Assembly: GCF_036226605.1 (NCBI RefSeq)
Contig: NZ_CP109000.1
Coordinates: 1,612,001 to 1,676,000, forward strand
Source: Streptomyces sp. NBC_00704
Lineage (GTDB): Bacteria; Actinomycetota; Actinomycetes; Streptomycetales; Streptomycetaceae
Direction: 5' to 3'
Length of the DNA stretch: 64,000 bases
Part shown: positions 35,272 through 42,586 of the stretch, piece after piece
Layout: each line of letters begins with the position of its first letter
Position numbering within the stretch: the stretch's first letter is position 1
Position numbers and translations under genes: made by a program
Notes under the pieces: generated by a model
Database searches by the model: none
The model's input: the letters and a program-made list of their open reading frames with translations, nothing else
What the model was told of the DNA's origin: nothing

Positions 35272-35739
35272 CCACACCCGCCGCGCCGCCCCGCCGGCCC
35301 CTCCCCCGCGGGCACGTCACGCGCCGGGCCCTCCCACGACGTGCCCTCCCGCGACGTGCCCTCCCGCGCCAGGACGCACCCGACCCGGCCCGCACCGCGG
35401 GGCCCTCACCACCGGTCAGGCACCGCGCGACCCGCACCACCGGTCAAGCGCCGCACGACCCGCACCGCCGGTCAGGCACCGCGCGGCCCGCACCGCCGGT
35501 CAGGCAGCGCGCGGCCCGCACACGGATCAAGCACCGCCGGGCCCTCGCCACGGGTCATGCACCGCGCGACCCGCACCACCGGCCAGGCACCGCACGGCCC
35601 GCACCACCGGTCAAGCACCGCACGGCCCGCCGCCGGTCAAGCGCCGCACGACCCGCACCACCGGCCAGGCACCGCACGGCCCGCACCACCGGCCAGGCAC
35701 CGCGCGGCCCGCGCCGCGCCAGCGGTCAAGCGTCGTCCG
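35272..35739. other. Convergent intergenic region dominated by a minisatellite
   Basis: 468 bp between the DUF72 stop and the GntR stop. The 28-bp tandem repeat fills most of it; the first 120 bp are GC-rich unique sequence with GTGCCCTCCCGCGAC-like repeats (35341-35370). No gene recognised. Confidence 0.7.
35391..35732. repeat. 28-bp degenerate tandem repeat (minisatellite)
   Basis: About eleven to twelve head-to-tail copies of a unit like CGACCCGCACCACCGG plus TCAAGCGCCGCA. Variable positions are mostly A/G and T/C changes; one or two copies are shortened. There are no unique spacers. 28 is not a multiple of three, so frames rotate between copies, which argues against coding. Confidence 0.85.
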
Positions 35740-36108
35740 TCATGCCCGGTAGGCCGCCCGGAGGGCCTCGCGGACGGCGGCCGTGGCCTCTTCCTCGGTG
35801 AGCCCCAGCCGCAGGGCGCGCTCGGCGTAGGCGTCCGCGGCGCCGGCGGCCTCCCGGTGCGCGGCCGGGCCCGAGGCGGCGACGAACGTGCCGTTGCGGC
35901 CCCGCGTCTCGATCACCCCGTCGGTCTCCAGCGCCCGGTAGGCCTTGGCGACGGTGTTCGCGGCGAGGCCGAGCGACTCGGCGAGGCCGCGCACCGTCGG
36001 CAGCCGGTAGCCGACCGGCAGCGCTCCCGACCGGGCCTGCTCGGCGATCTGCGCGCGCACCTGCTCGTAGGGTGCGGCGCCGTCATCGATATGGATCTTC
36101 AAGGTCAC
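35740..36108 (-). CDS. GntR family regulator, YtrA subfamily
   Basis: A 122-residue protein with the winged helix SGALPVGYRLPTVRGLAESLGLAANTVAKAYRALETDGVIETRGRNGTFV and only a short C-terminal helical tail, the YtrA layout. GTG 36108 begins VTLKIHIDDGAAPYEQVRAQI. YtrA regulators usually control neighbouring ABC transporter genes, but none is adjacent; the divergent gene encodes an acetyltransferase. Confidence 0.9.
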   Translation of the reverse strand: MTLKIHIDDGAAPYEQVRAQIAEQARSGALPVGYRLPTVRGLAESLGLAANTVAKAYRALETDGVIETRGRNGTFVAASGPAAHREAAGAADAYAERALRLGLTEEEATAAVREALRAAYRA

Positions 36109-36177
36109 GGGCCGATTGTCCCGCACCGGCGGAAAATGGGAGGCGTCCCCGGGCCGGCCGACCGTAGCGTGCGGCCC

Positions 36178-37107
36178 ATGACCGTCACCGTGCGCGACCT
36201 GCGTCCCGAGTCCACCGCCGACATCGAGGGCTTCGTCCGGGTCCGGCACCGCGCTCTGCCCTACGTGTTCTTCAGCCCGGCCTCCGTGCTGCACGGCCTC
36301 ACGCTCTCCCACCCCGGCGCCCACGCCCGCAAGCTGGTGGCCGTGGCGGACGGCGAGATCGTCGGCACGGCCCAGGTGAACGTCGTCCATGACAGCCCGG
36401 AGCCGGGCCAGGGCGCTCTCAACGTGTACGTGGATCCGGCGCACACCGGGCGCGGGGCGGGCGCGCTGCTGGTCAGGACGGCCGAGGAGCACCTCGCGGC
36501 GCACGGGGCGACGAAGCTGTTCGCCTGGGTGCTGGACACGCCGGGCGACCGGGCCTTCGCCGAGCGGCGCGGCTACCGGGCCGGGCGCGGCGCCCACTTC
36601 CTCCGGCTGGACCTGGCCGGGGCCGCGCTGCCGCCGTTGCAGGATCCGCCGCCCGGTGTGCGGCTGCGCACCGCCGCCGACTTCGCGGACGATCCGCGCC
36701 CGCTGTTCGAACTGGACGCGGAGGCGGGCTCCGACGAGCCGGGCGACGTCGCCACCGAGCTGAGCGACTACGAGGCCTGGGTCGACGAGTACTGGAGGCA
36801 CCCGCATCTGAACCGGGAGCTGACCACGGTCGCCGTGGCCGACGGCCGCCCGGTGGCCTTCAGCGTGGCCCACACCGGCACAGCGGGCAGGTATTCCACG
36901 GGGATGACCGGGACCGCCCGTGCCCACCGGGGCCGGGGTCTGGCCAAGCTGGTGAAGAACCACTCCCTGCACCGGGCCCGCGCCGCGGGGTACACGCAGG
37001 CGCACACGGGCAACGACGCGGGCAACGACGCGATGCTCGCGGTCAACCGGTGGTTCGGGTACGAGATCTGCGCGTCGGAGGTGCGGTATGTCCGCGAACT
37101 CGGCTGA
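36178..37107 (+). CDS. Tandem-domain GNAT acetyltransferase
   Basis: Two GNAT folds in 309 residues: the first has LNVYVDPAHTGRGAGALLVRTAEEHL (acetyl-CoA loop GRGAG) and the second TGTARAHRGRGLAKLVKNHSLHRARAAGY (RGRGLA). N-acetyltransferases of this layout modify small amines or aminoglycosides. ATG 36178 lies 8 nt after a TAGCGT -10-like box, so the message may be leaderless. The stop overlaps the DUF402 gene start by 20 bp. Confidence 0.9.
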   Translation: MTVTVRDLRPESTADIEGFVRVRHRALPYVFFSPASVLHGLTLSHPGAHARKLVAVADGEIVGTAQVNVVHDSPEPGQGALNVYVDPAHTGRGAGALLVRTAEEHLAAHGATKLFAWVLDTPGDRAFAERRGYRAGRGAHFLRLDLAGAALPPLQDPPPGVRLRTAADFADDPRPLFELDAEAGSDEPGDVATELSDYEAWVDEYWRHPHLNRELTTVAVADGRPVAFSVAHTGTAGRYSTGMTGTARAHRGRGLAKLVKNHSLHRARAAGYTQAHTGNDAGNDAMLAVNRWFGYEICASEVRYVRELG

Positions 37108-37591
37108 GCCGGTGGGTCAGGTGGACGTCGTCCTGGTCAAGGCCGGGCGGACGAAGATCCGTTACGCGGCCGAGGTGCTGTCCGACGACGGCTCGCGGAT
37201 CACGGTGCGCGCGCCCTGGGCCGGTGCGGGCGTACGGGACTTCGGCTTCGTCCGCTTCGAGGCGGGCGACGTGTTCACGGAGCACTACTGGCGTGAGCGC
37301 TGGTACGCGGTCAAGGAGGTGCGCGACGCGGCGGGCGGCCTGAAGGGCTGGTACTGCGACGTCACCCGCCCGGCCGTCCTGTCCGGCGGTGAGCTGGTCG
37401 TGGAGGATCTCGACCTGGACCTGTGGCGTTCCGCCGACGGCAGCGACGTACGGCGGCTGGACGAGGACGAGTTCGCCGAGAGCGGGCTCACGCGGCGGGA
37501 CCCCGCGGCGGCCGCCGCCGCGATGGCCGCCCTGGACGAACTGGAGGCGCTCGCCCGCGTGGAAGGCGGCCTGGAGTCGCTCCTGGCCTGA
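37088..37591 (+). CDS. DUF402 domain protein
   Basis: The 167-residue protein contains FGFVRFEAGDVFTEHYWRERWYAVKEVRD and GLKGWYCDVTRPAVL ... LVVEDLDLDLW, typical of the DUF402 beta-barrel (FomD-like nucleoside diphosphatases). Family members hydrolyse nucleotide or nucleotide-conjugate phosphates with divalent metal. The gene overlaps the upstream acetyltransferase by 20 bp and is thus in one transcript. Start ATG 37088. Confidence 0.88.
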   Translation: MSANSAEPVGQVDVVLVKAGRTKIRYAAEVLSDDGSRITVRAPWAGAGVRDFGFVRFEAGDVFTEHYWRERWYAVKEVRDAAGGLKGWYCDVTRPAVLSGGELVVEDLDLDLWRSADGSDVRRLDEDEFAESGLTRRDPAAAAAAMAALDELEALARVEGGLESLLA

Positions 37592-37647
37592 GCGGCCTGT
37601 CGGGGCCGTCAGGTCAAGCCGCTCAGGACCTCAACGCTTGAACTGGT

Positions 37648-38265
37648 TCATGAGACGAGGGCCACCACCGCGTACCGCTCGTCGGTCACGGGGCCGCCCC
37701 ACAGGCGGACGTCCTGCGACAGCGGCTCCACGCGCACGTGGTCGCTCAGCGGGGCGAGCAGCGCGGTGAGCCGGTCCGCCGGTATGCCCACCGGTGCGAC
37801 GGTCCCCCACAGGCCCTCGACCAGCACGAGCCGCCCTCCCGGACGCAGCAGGGCGCGCCAGTGGCGCAGGACCCGGGCGGGGTCGGGCAGGGTCCACAGC
37901 ACGTGCCGGACGAGCAGGACGTCGAAGCGCTCCTCCCCGACGGGCGGCGCAGCGGCGTCACCGACCAGGAACGCGGCGTCGCGGCCGGCGAGTTTGGCGC
38001 GGGCCAGGCCGATCATGGCCGGGGACAGGTCGACTCCCGTCACCCGGTGTCCCTGTTCGGAGGCGAGGAGCGACAGACTGCCGGTGCCGCAGCCGAGGTC
38101 GAGCACGTCGCAGCGGCGGTCCGGCAGCCAGGCCCGCAGCCGGCCGGCCCAGGCGGCGCGCACGTCCGGGTCGCGCAGTCCGTGGTCGGGCTCCTCGTCG
38201 AAGGCGGCAGCCGCCGCGTCCCAGTCGACACCGGGCGAAGTCGTCGCGTCACTCTTCTCACTCAT
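37648..38265 (-). CDS. Class I SAM-dependent methyltransferase
   Basis: The 205-residue protein has motif I VLDLGCGTGSLSLL, GVDLSPAMIGLARAKL (motif II), FDVLLVRHVLWTLPDP (motif III/IV) and LRPGGRLVLVEG. UbiE/Methyltransf_11 type; the acceptor is unknown. ATG 38265 has GTGGGG upstream. Two 19-bp direct repeats lie directly in front of the start and may regulate it. Confidence 0.9.
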   Translation of the reverse strand: MSEKSDATTSPGVDWDAAAAAFDEEPDHGLRDPDVRAAWAGRLRAWLPDRRCDVLDLGCGTGSLSLLASEQGHRVTGVDLSPAMIGLARAKLAGRDAAFLVGDAAAPPVGEERFDVLLVRHVLWTLPDPARVLRHWRALLRPGGRLVLVEGLWGTVAPVGIPADRLTALLAPLSDHVRVEPLSQDVRLWGGPVTDERYAVVALVS

Positions 38266-38275
38266 GTGCCCCACA

Positions 38276-38332
38276 GTGACACCTGCCACTGACACTCGAA
38301 TGACGGTCGAATCGTGACACCCGCCACTGACA
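38276..38332. promoter_or_regulatory. Pair of 19-bp direct repeats before the methyltransferase gene
   Basis: GTGACACCTGCCACTGACA (38276-38294) and GTGACACCCGCCACTGACA (38314-38332) differ by one base and are 38 bp apart start to start. The first is also part of CAGTG-N8-CACTG. Located 11 bp before the methyltransferase start; likely tandem operator sites. Confidence 0.6.
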
Positions 38333-38416
38333 GACCGGGGGACGATGAGGAACTCTCCCCGAAAGGGTCTACCTCCGTGAGAACGCGGAACTCGGTAGCT
38401 CCTCAAGGAGGCAGCC

Positions 38417-38551
38417 ATGCGCCGCACGACCGTGCAGAAGCCCCTGAAGAAGACGGACACCCGCAGGATCCGCGAGGAGGCCGACGAACGGCCCGCCGGA
38501 CGCCCGGAGGTGCGCAAGGACATCGCGCGCACCTGGTGGCCGGACGGCTGA
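38417..38551 (+). CDS. Small basic protein of 44 residues
   Basis: AAGGAGG sits 6 nt before ATG 38417. The product MRRTTVQKPLKKTDTRRIRE... ends IARTWWPDG. It is highly charged (many Arg, Lys, Glu, Asp) with two adjacent Trp near the C-terminus and no membrane segment. I believe similar short proteins occur in other Streptomyces but cannot name a function. A possible DNA- or RNA-binding accessory protein; the charged character is the only basis. Confidence 0.68.
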   Translation: MRRTTVQKPLKKTDTRRIREEADERPAGRPEVRKDIARTWWPDG

Positions 38552-38607
38552 CGTTCCGGCGGCCCGGGCGCGCGCCCCTGGCGGCGCCGGCCCGCCCGAG
38601 GACGCTC

Positions 38608-39084
38608 TCAGTCCAGCCGCTTGCGGTAGTGGAAGCGTTCGTACGCCCCGTCCGCCCGCCGCTCCACGAGTTCGTAGCCGTGGCGCGGATAGATCTTCTG
38701 GTTCTCCCACATCATCACGTGCGTGTACAGCCTGACCTCGGGCAGGCCCAGGGCACGCGCGTGTGCGTCGACGAAGCGCAGCAGCCGCCCCCCGACACCT
38801 GTGCCGCGGACCTCGGGGTGGACGGCGATGCTGTCGAGGAACAGATGGTCCGCGCACGCCTCGACGACCACGAGACCGGCCACCGCGCGGCCGGGCGCAC
38901 CGTCCGCGGCCGGGGCGCCGGTGACGAACACCTTCCCCACGGCGACGTCCGCCGCGTGGTCCGCCTCCATGGGCCGGGGCACCAGCCCGATGCGCTCGAT
39001 GTAGGGCGTGTACGCCGCGTCCGTGACGGCCTTCACGGCCGGGACGTCGGCCGCCGTGCCGGGCCTGATCTCCTCGTTCGTCAT
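38608..39084 (-). CDS. GNAT family N-acetyltransferase
   Basis: The 158-residue protein shows the GNAT core LFLDSIAVHPEVRGTGVGGRLLRFVDAHARALGLPEVRLYTHVMMWENQKIYPRHGYELVERR, with acetyl-CoA loop RGTGVGG. ATG 39084. Single gene, convergent with the small ORF at 38417. Acceptor unknown. Confidence 0.9.
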   Translation of the reverse strand: MTNEEIRPGTAADVPAVKAVTDAAYTPYIERIGLVPRPMEADHAADVAVGKVFVTGAPAADGAPGRAVAGLVVVEACADHLFLDSIAVHPEVRGTGVGGRLLRFVDAHARALGLPEVRLYTHVMMWENQKIYPRHGYELVERRADGAYERFHYRKRLD

Positions 39085-39250
39085 GCGGTGGACGCCCCCT
39101 GTCTGATCTCTGCCTCAGCTCTTCCTTAAGGCGACCCTAAAGATCGCCTCGAACCGTCTCCAGCAGGGGTTTTCACGGTTTCCTGGTTGCGGCGCGGTTC
39201 TCGCCGCAACCGTCCGCCCGCCCGACGCCCCGGTTCCCAGGAGACCTCTC

Positions 39251-39434
39251 ATGCCCGCACGCCGCAAGGCCGCCGCCGTCGCCGCCGCCGGTCTGGCCCC
39301 GCTGGCCCTGACCGCGCTGGCCGCCGGGCCGGCGGCCGCGCACGGCTCGACGATCGGTCCGGTCAGCCGGGTCGCGCGGGCTGCTGTTCGCGTCGGTGCG
39401 CAGACGGGCGGCGGCCGGCGGCCACGGCCGCTGA
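39251..39434 (+). pseudogene. Remnant of an AA10 lytic polysaccharide monooxygenase gene
   Basis: CCAGGAGACC precedes ATG 39251. The start encodes a signal peptide ending AAGPAAA followed by HGSTIGPVSRVA, which is the mature N-terminus (copper-binding His1) of AA10 chitin/cellulose-active LPMOs. Homology stops there: the frame runs out at 39460 with no catalytic domain. From 39378 another frame reads GLLFASVRRRAAAGGHGR then stop (39432-39434), like the C-terminal membrane tail of surface-anchored LPMOs. I interpret this as an internal deletion of about 150 or more codons plus a frame change. Confidence 0.6.
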
Positions 39435-39544
39435 GGCGGCCGCACGACTCCGGGGCCTGACCGGCGGCTCAGGCCGGACAGGCCCCGGCGGAACGATCCT
39501 GCAGAGCGGGCCCCGGCGGCGCGGGGCCCGCGGCGGGCCCGGTG

Positions 39545-40441
39545 TCAGCTCAGCACGGACGCACAGGTGGTGGCGGTGGCGTGGGCCGGGTCGAGGGCGT
39601 TGGCCACCTCGTGGAAGGCGATCCGGTCGAGCAGCCCGATCGCCACGTGCTCGGAGAGGTCCACCGGGCACAGGTCCTGCAACAGGACGTTGCGCACGCC
39701 GGAGCCGCTGAGGTACTGGCTGCGCCAGGGGGTCGCCACCTCGTCGTATCTGGTGGCGATGACCGTGTAGCGGACGCCGGGGACGGTGTCGCCGCCCGCG
39801 TTGAGCCTGGTGAGGAACTCCGATCCGGGCAGCTGGTCGGCGAGGCCGGGGGTGGCGGCCGTGATCAGGTCCTCGGCGCCGGGGAAGTACGGGAGCAGCT
39901 TGGTGAGTCCGCTGAGGGTGGCGCCGTGGTTGTCGGGGGCGATGCCGACGAGCGCGCCGACCTTGGCGGCGCCGCCGAGGAACTTCAGGTAGTAGCGCGG
40001 CATCATGCCGCCCTGGGAGTGGCCGACGAGGTCGACCTCGGCCGCGCCGGTGGCGGCGAGCACCTTGTCGACGAAGGCGGAGAGCTGTCCGGCCGACGCG
40101 TCGATGGGGCCGAGGCCGTGGAAGAGCGGGACGCCGGGCAGTTGGCCGTAGTCGACGGAGAAGACGCAGTAGCCGCGGACCGTGAGATAGGGGGCGAGGG
40201 CCAGCCAGTTGTCGACCGAGTTCCCGAGCGTGCCGTGCACGAGGACGACGGGGCGGGGGTGGGCGGCGGAGGGCTTGCAGCGGTAGTCGTTCCAGCCGCT
40301 CGCCGCGGCGTTGACGGCGGCGGCCTCGGCGCCGGCGCCGACGGGGTCGGCGTGGGCGGCGGAGACGGCGGGGACGGTGAGGGCCGCGGCGGCCAGCAGC
40401 AGGGCGGCGAACGGTCGGAACACACGCTTCCAGGGCAGCAT
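39545..40441 (-). CDS. Secreted triacylglycerol lipase/esterase
   Basis: The 298-residue protein has a signal peptide (cut near SAAHADP) and the alpha/beta-hydrolase motifs RPVVLVHGTLGNSVDNW (oxyanion region) and VDLVGHSQGGMMPRYYLKFLGG with nucleophile Ser; His lies in the C-terminal SEHVAIGLLDR segment. It belongs to the LipA-like Streptomyces esterases. Two Cys pairs (YRCKPS, GYCVF; LCPVD, TTCAS). The start ATG 40441 has GGAG upstream (AAGGAGATC). Confidence 0.93.
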   Translation of the reverse strand: MLPWKRVFRPFAALLLAAAALTVPAVSAAHADPVGAGAEAAAVNAAASGWNDYRCKPSAAHPRPVVLVHGTLGNSVDNWLALAPYLTVRGYCVFSVDYGQLPGVPLFHGLGPIDASAGQLSAFVDKVLAATGAAEVDLVGHSQGGMMPRYYLKFLGGAAKVGALVGIAPDNHGATLSGLTKLLPYFPGAEDLITAATPGLADQLPGSEFLTRLNAGGDTVPGVRYTVIATRYDEVATPWRSQYLSGSGVRNVLLQDLCPVDLSEHVAIGLLDRIAFHEVANALDPAHATATTCASVLS

Positions 40442-40612
40442 CGGTTGATCTCCTTGCGGATCAAGGGAGGTGCGATGGCCTTACGCCTGTGATCCGGATC
40501 ACGAGGATGCTGTTCACTCGTCAAGTTACGGGCGAGTAAGTGAAGTGTGAAGTTACGCGTCGGTAAAAACTTCCAGTGATAACCACGGCGGCCCGCTGCT
40601 ACTGATAGGCGA

Positions 40613-41056
40613 TCACCAGACGGGGCGAATGGGGCCCTCGGGGGCGATGCGCGCCAAATGGGCGTACAGAGCGCTCAGTCGCTCCTCGCCGAGCACCTCG
40701 CCCCAGGCCCGCACCGCCTCGGCGGCCGCTTCCTCCGCCGCCCGGGTGCAGTCGCGGCCGTGCTCGGTGAGCACGATCAGCCGGGCGCGCGCGTCCCCGG
40801 GATGCGGCCGGCGCTCGACGTACCCCTGGCGCACGAGCTCCTCGACGAGCTGGCTCGCCGCCTGCTTGGTGACGCCGAGATGGACGCCCAGCTCGGTGAC
40901 CGTCGCGCCGCCCCGGGCGAGCCGCGTGAAGGCGAAGCCGTAGGAGGGCCGCGCCTCGAAGCCGCGGGCGGTGACGCCGTCGTCGATGCGCCGGGTCAGC
41001 TCCCCGGCGGCGGCGAGCAGGACGGCGGACAGGGCGAGGGCTTCGGAATCATGCAC
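40613..41056 (-). CDS. MarR family transcriptional regulator
   Basis: The winged helix is in ATVTELGVHLGVTKQAASQLVEELVRQGYVERRPHPGDARARLIVLTEHGR. The frame is open up to ATG 41104, but that ATG lies inside an operator. The minus strand has TTGACC (41091-41086), a 17-bp spacer and TCAATT (41068-41063), 6 nt before GTG 41056, so a leaderless GTG start giving 147 residues is preferred. Divergent from a cupin gene; GTCAAG/CTTGAC palindromes overlap the promoter, indicating autorepression. Confidence 0.88.
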   Translation of the reverse strand: MHDSEALALSAVLLAAAGELTRRIDDGVTARGFEARPSYGFAFTRLARGGATVTELGVHLGVTKQAASQLVEELVRQGYVERRPHPGDARARLIVLTEHGRDCTRAAEEAAAEAVRAWGEVLGEERLSALYAHLARIAPEGPIRPVW

Positions 41057-41074
41057 GGCCGCAATTGAAACACC

Positions 41075-41101
41075 CTTGACAACATGGTCAAGCAGCTTGA
41101 C
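41075..41101. promoter_or_regulatory. MarR operators 1 and 2 (overlapping)
   Basis: CTTGAC-AACATG-GTCAAG (41075-41092) and GTCAAG-CAG-CTTGAC (41087-41101) share one half-site. They cover the marR -35 (TTGACC on the minus strand) and spacer. The plus-strand reading also holds a TTGACA -35 at 41076-41081. Confidence 0.75.
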
Positions 41102-41115
41102 CATAGAGGAACTTA

Positions 41116-41130
41116 GTCAAGCTTCTTGAC
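41116..41130. promoter_or_regulatory. MarR operator 3
   Basis: GTCAAG-CTT-CTTGAC is identical in arms and 3-bp spacing to operator 2; centre-to-centre distance 29 bp. Lies in the leader of the cupin gene. Confidence 0.75.
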
Positions 41131-41136
41131 CATCTG

Positions 41137-41175
41137 CTCGACCATCTCCTGCTCGACCATCTCCTGCTCGACCAT
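41137..41175. repeat. 15-bp tandem repeat in the cupin leader
   Basis: CTCGACCAT occurs at 41137, 41152 and 41167 (15-bp period, CTCGACCATCTCCTG). Each is one base from the operator half-site CTTGACCAT, so these may be decayed or low-affinity half-sites for the MarR protein. Confidence 0.65.
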
Positions 41176-41194
41176 TTCCTTCCTGGAGGCACCC

Positions 41195-41569
41195 GTGCCC
41201 GTCGTCCGCTCCGCCGAAGCCGTCACCCACGAGATCCACGGCGCCCGCTTCGTCTCGTACGCCACCCCCCTCACCGGCAGCAAGGAGCTGTGCGCCTGGC
41301 GGGGCGAGATCCCCGCCGGGACCAGGGCGCCCGCGCACACCGTCAGCCGGGAGGAGATCTTCCATCTGCTCGTCGGCGAGCTGATCCTCACCCTCGACGG
41401 CCGCGCCGAGCGGATCAGGGCCGGCGACACGGTGATCGTCAACCCGGGGGCGACCCTGGCCGTCGAGAACCCGACCGACCACACCGCGCTGTCCTGGGTC
41501 ACCACGTCCATCGGACTGGAGGCGGAACTCGCCGACGGCACCCGGATCGCTCCCCCGTGGGCCAACTGA
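41195..41569 (+). CDS. Cupin-domain protein
   Basis: The 124-residue protein has a single cupin fold: RAPAHTVSREEIFHLLVGELILTLDG (cupin motif 1, with HTV..E) and GDTVIVNPGATLAVENP (motif 2). Metal-binding residues are partly conserved. GTG 41195 follows CTGGAGG at 7 nt. It is divergent from marR, whose operators lie in the shared promoter, so it should be induced by the MarR ligand. Possible role in modification or binding of a small (aromatic) compound; not determinable. Confidence 0.85.
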   Translation: MPVVRSAEAVTHEIHGARFVSYATPLTGSKELCAWRGEIPAGTRAPAHTVSREEIFHLLVGELILTLDGRAERIRAGDTVIVNPGATLAVENPTDHTALSWVTTSIGLEAELADGTRIAPPWAN

Positions 41570-41581
41570 CCCCGCCGCCCC

Positions 41582-42586
41582 TCACGCCGCCAGCGTCCCC
41601 GGCTTCACCGCGTCGGGGCCGAACTTCGCCCGCACCCGGTCGGCGACCTCCTCGATCCGGCGGACCTTCTCGTCGACGGGGTCGAAGGTGAGCTGGTGGG
41701 AGGCCTGTTCGGCGGGGCCCAGCGCCTCGGCGCGCAGGACGACCGCACGGACCCGGGCACGCTGGAGGCCGAGCGCCTCGTACAGTCCGTACGCCGCCCC
41801 GGTCAGGGCCGCCGAATGCGCGGTCGGCTCCTTCAGGGTGCGGCTGCGGGTGGTGGAGGCGGCGGTCCCGCCGATCGAGCCCGGCCGGGAGCGGGGGGCT
41901 CCGGCGTAGCGCACGGTGAGGGTCAGGGTGCGGCACACCTTCCCCGTCGCGCGCAGCCGGACGCCCAGTTCCCCGGCGGCCGAGAGCAGGGCCCGGCGGT
42001 GCCGGTCCGGGTCCACCTCGTCGCGGTCGAAGGGGCGTTCCGCGGCCAGCGACCGCGACACGGAGTTCGGCACCACCCGGCCCCGGTCGACGCCGTTCGC
42101 CTTCTCGTGCAGCTCCCGGCCCGCCCTCGCGCCGGCCAGGCGCTGGAGCGTGGACAGGGGTGCGGCGGCGACCCGGCCGAGGGTGTCCAGGCCGTACTCG
42201 CACAGGACGCGGGCGGTCGCCGCGCCGACCCCGGGCAACGCGGTGACGGGCTGCTCGGCGAGGAACGCGCGCACCCCGTCCGCGGGGACCGCGCGGGTCA
42301 CCCCGGGCCGGGCGTCCCGCAGCGCCATGCGGGCCGTCAGCGGGCCGGGGCCGGCGCCGATCACGCAGTCGACGCCGTGCAGCGCGAGCGCCCGCACCCG
42401 GACGACCGAGGCCAGCTCCACCGCACTGCGCCCGAAGTACCGCTCGGCGCCCCGCAGATCCGCCAGCGCTCCGTCCGGCGGCAGCGCCTCGACGACCGGT
42501 GTGAACTCCTCCAGCAGCCCGAGCAGCGCCGGCAGGGCGGCCTCGCGCGCCGGAGGGAGCTGGAAACGTACGCAGAGGATGGTCAT
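41582..42586 (-). CDS. imuB: ImuB-like inactive Y-family polymerase
   Basis: The 334-residue protein has the Y-family fold: helix-hairpin-helix PVTALPGVGAATARVLCEYGLDTLGRVAA, and GRELHEKANGVD then little-finger segments. The catalytic motifs are absent: the N-terminus MTILCVRFQLPPAREAALPAL lacks the DxDxFF Asp, and ADLRGAERYFG replaces the SxDE pair. Like ImuB it would serve as a non-catalytic scaffold linking a DnaE2 polymerase to the sliding clamp. The start overlaps the dnaE2 stop (ATGA). No imuA homologue is adjacent. Confidence 0.85.
   Translation of the reverse strand: MTILCVRFQLPPAREAALPALLGLLEEFTPVVEALPPDGALADLRGAERYFGRSAVELASVVRVRALALHGVDCVIGAGPGPLTARMALRDARPGVTRAVPADGVRAFLAEQPVTALPGVGAATARVLCEYGLDTLGRVAAAPLSTLQRLAGARAGRELHEKANGVDRGRVVPNSVSRSLAAERPFDRDEVDPDRHRRALLSAAGELGVRLRATGKVCRTLTLTVRYAGAPRSRPGSIGGTAASTTRSRTLKEPTAHSAALTGAAYGLYEALGLQRARVRAVVLRAEALGPAEQASHQLTFDPVDEKVRRIEEVADRVRAKFGPDAVKPGTLAA

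Noticed and set aside
35391..35732. Possible CRISPR array (about 28-bp repeats)
   Set aside because: Repeats are head to tail with no unique spacers, units are degenerate, and no cas gene is near.
41113..41565. Minus-strand frame ending in MVEQE repeats
   Set aside because: Antisense to the cupin gene and produced by the 15-bp operator-like repeat.
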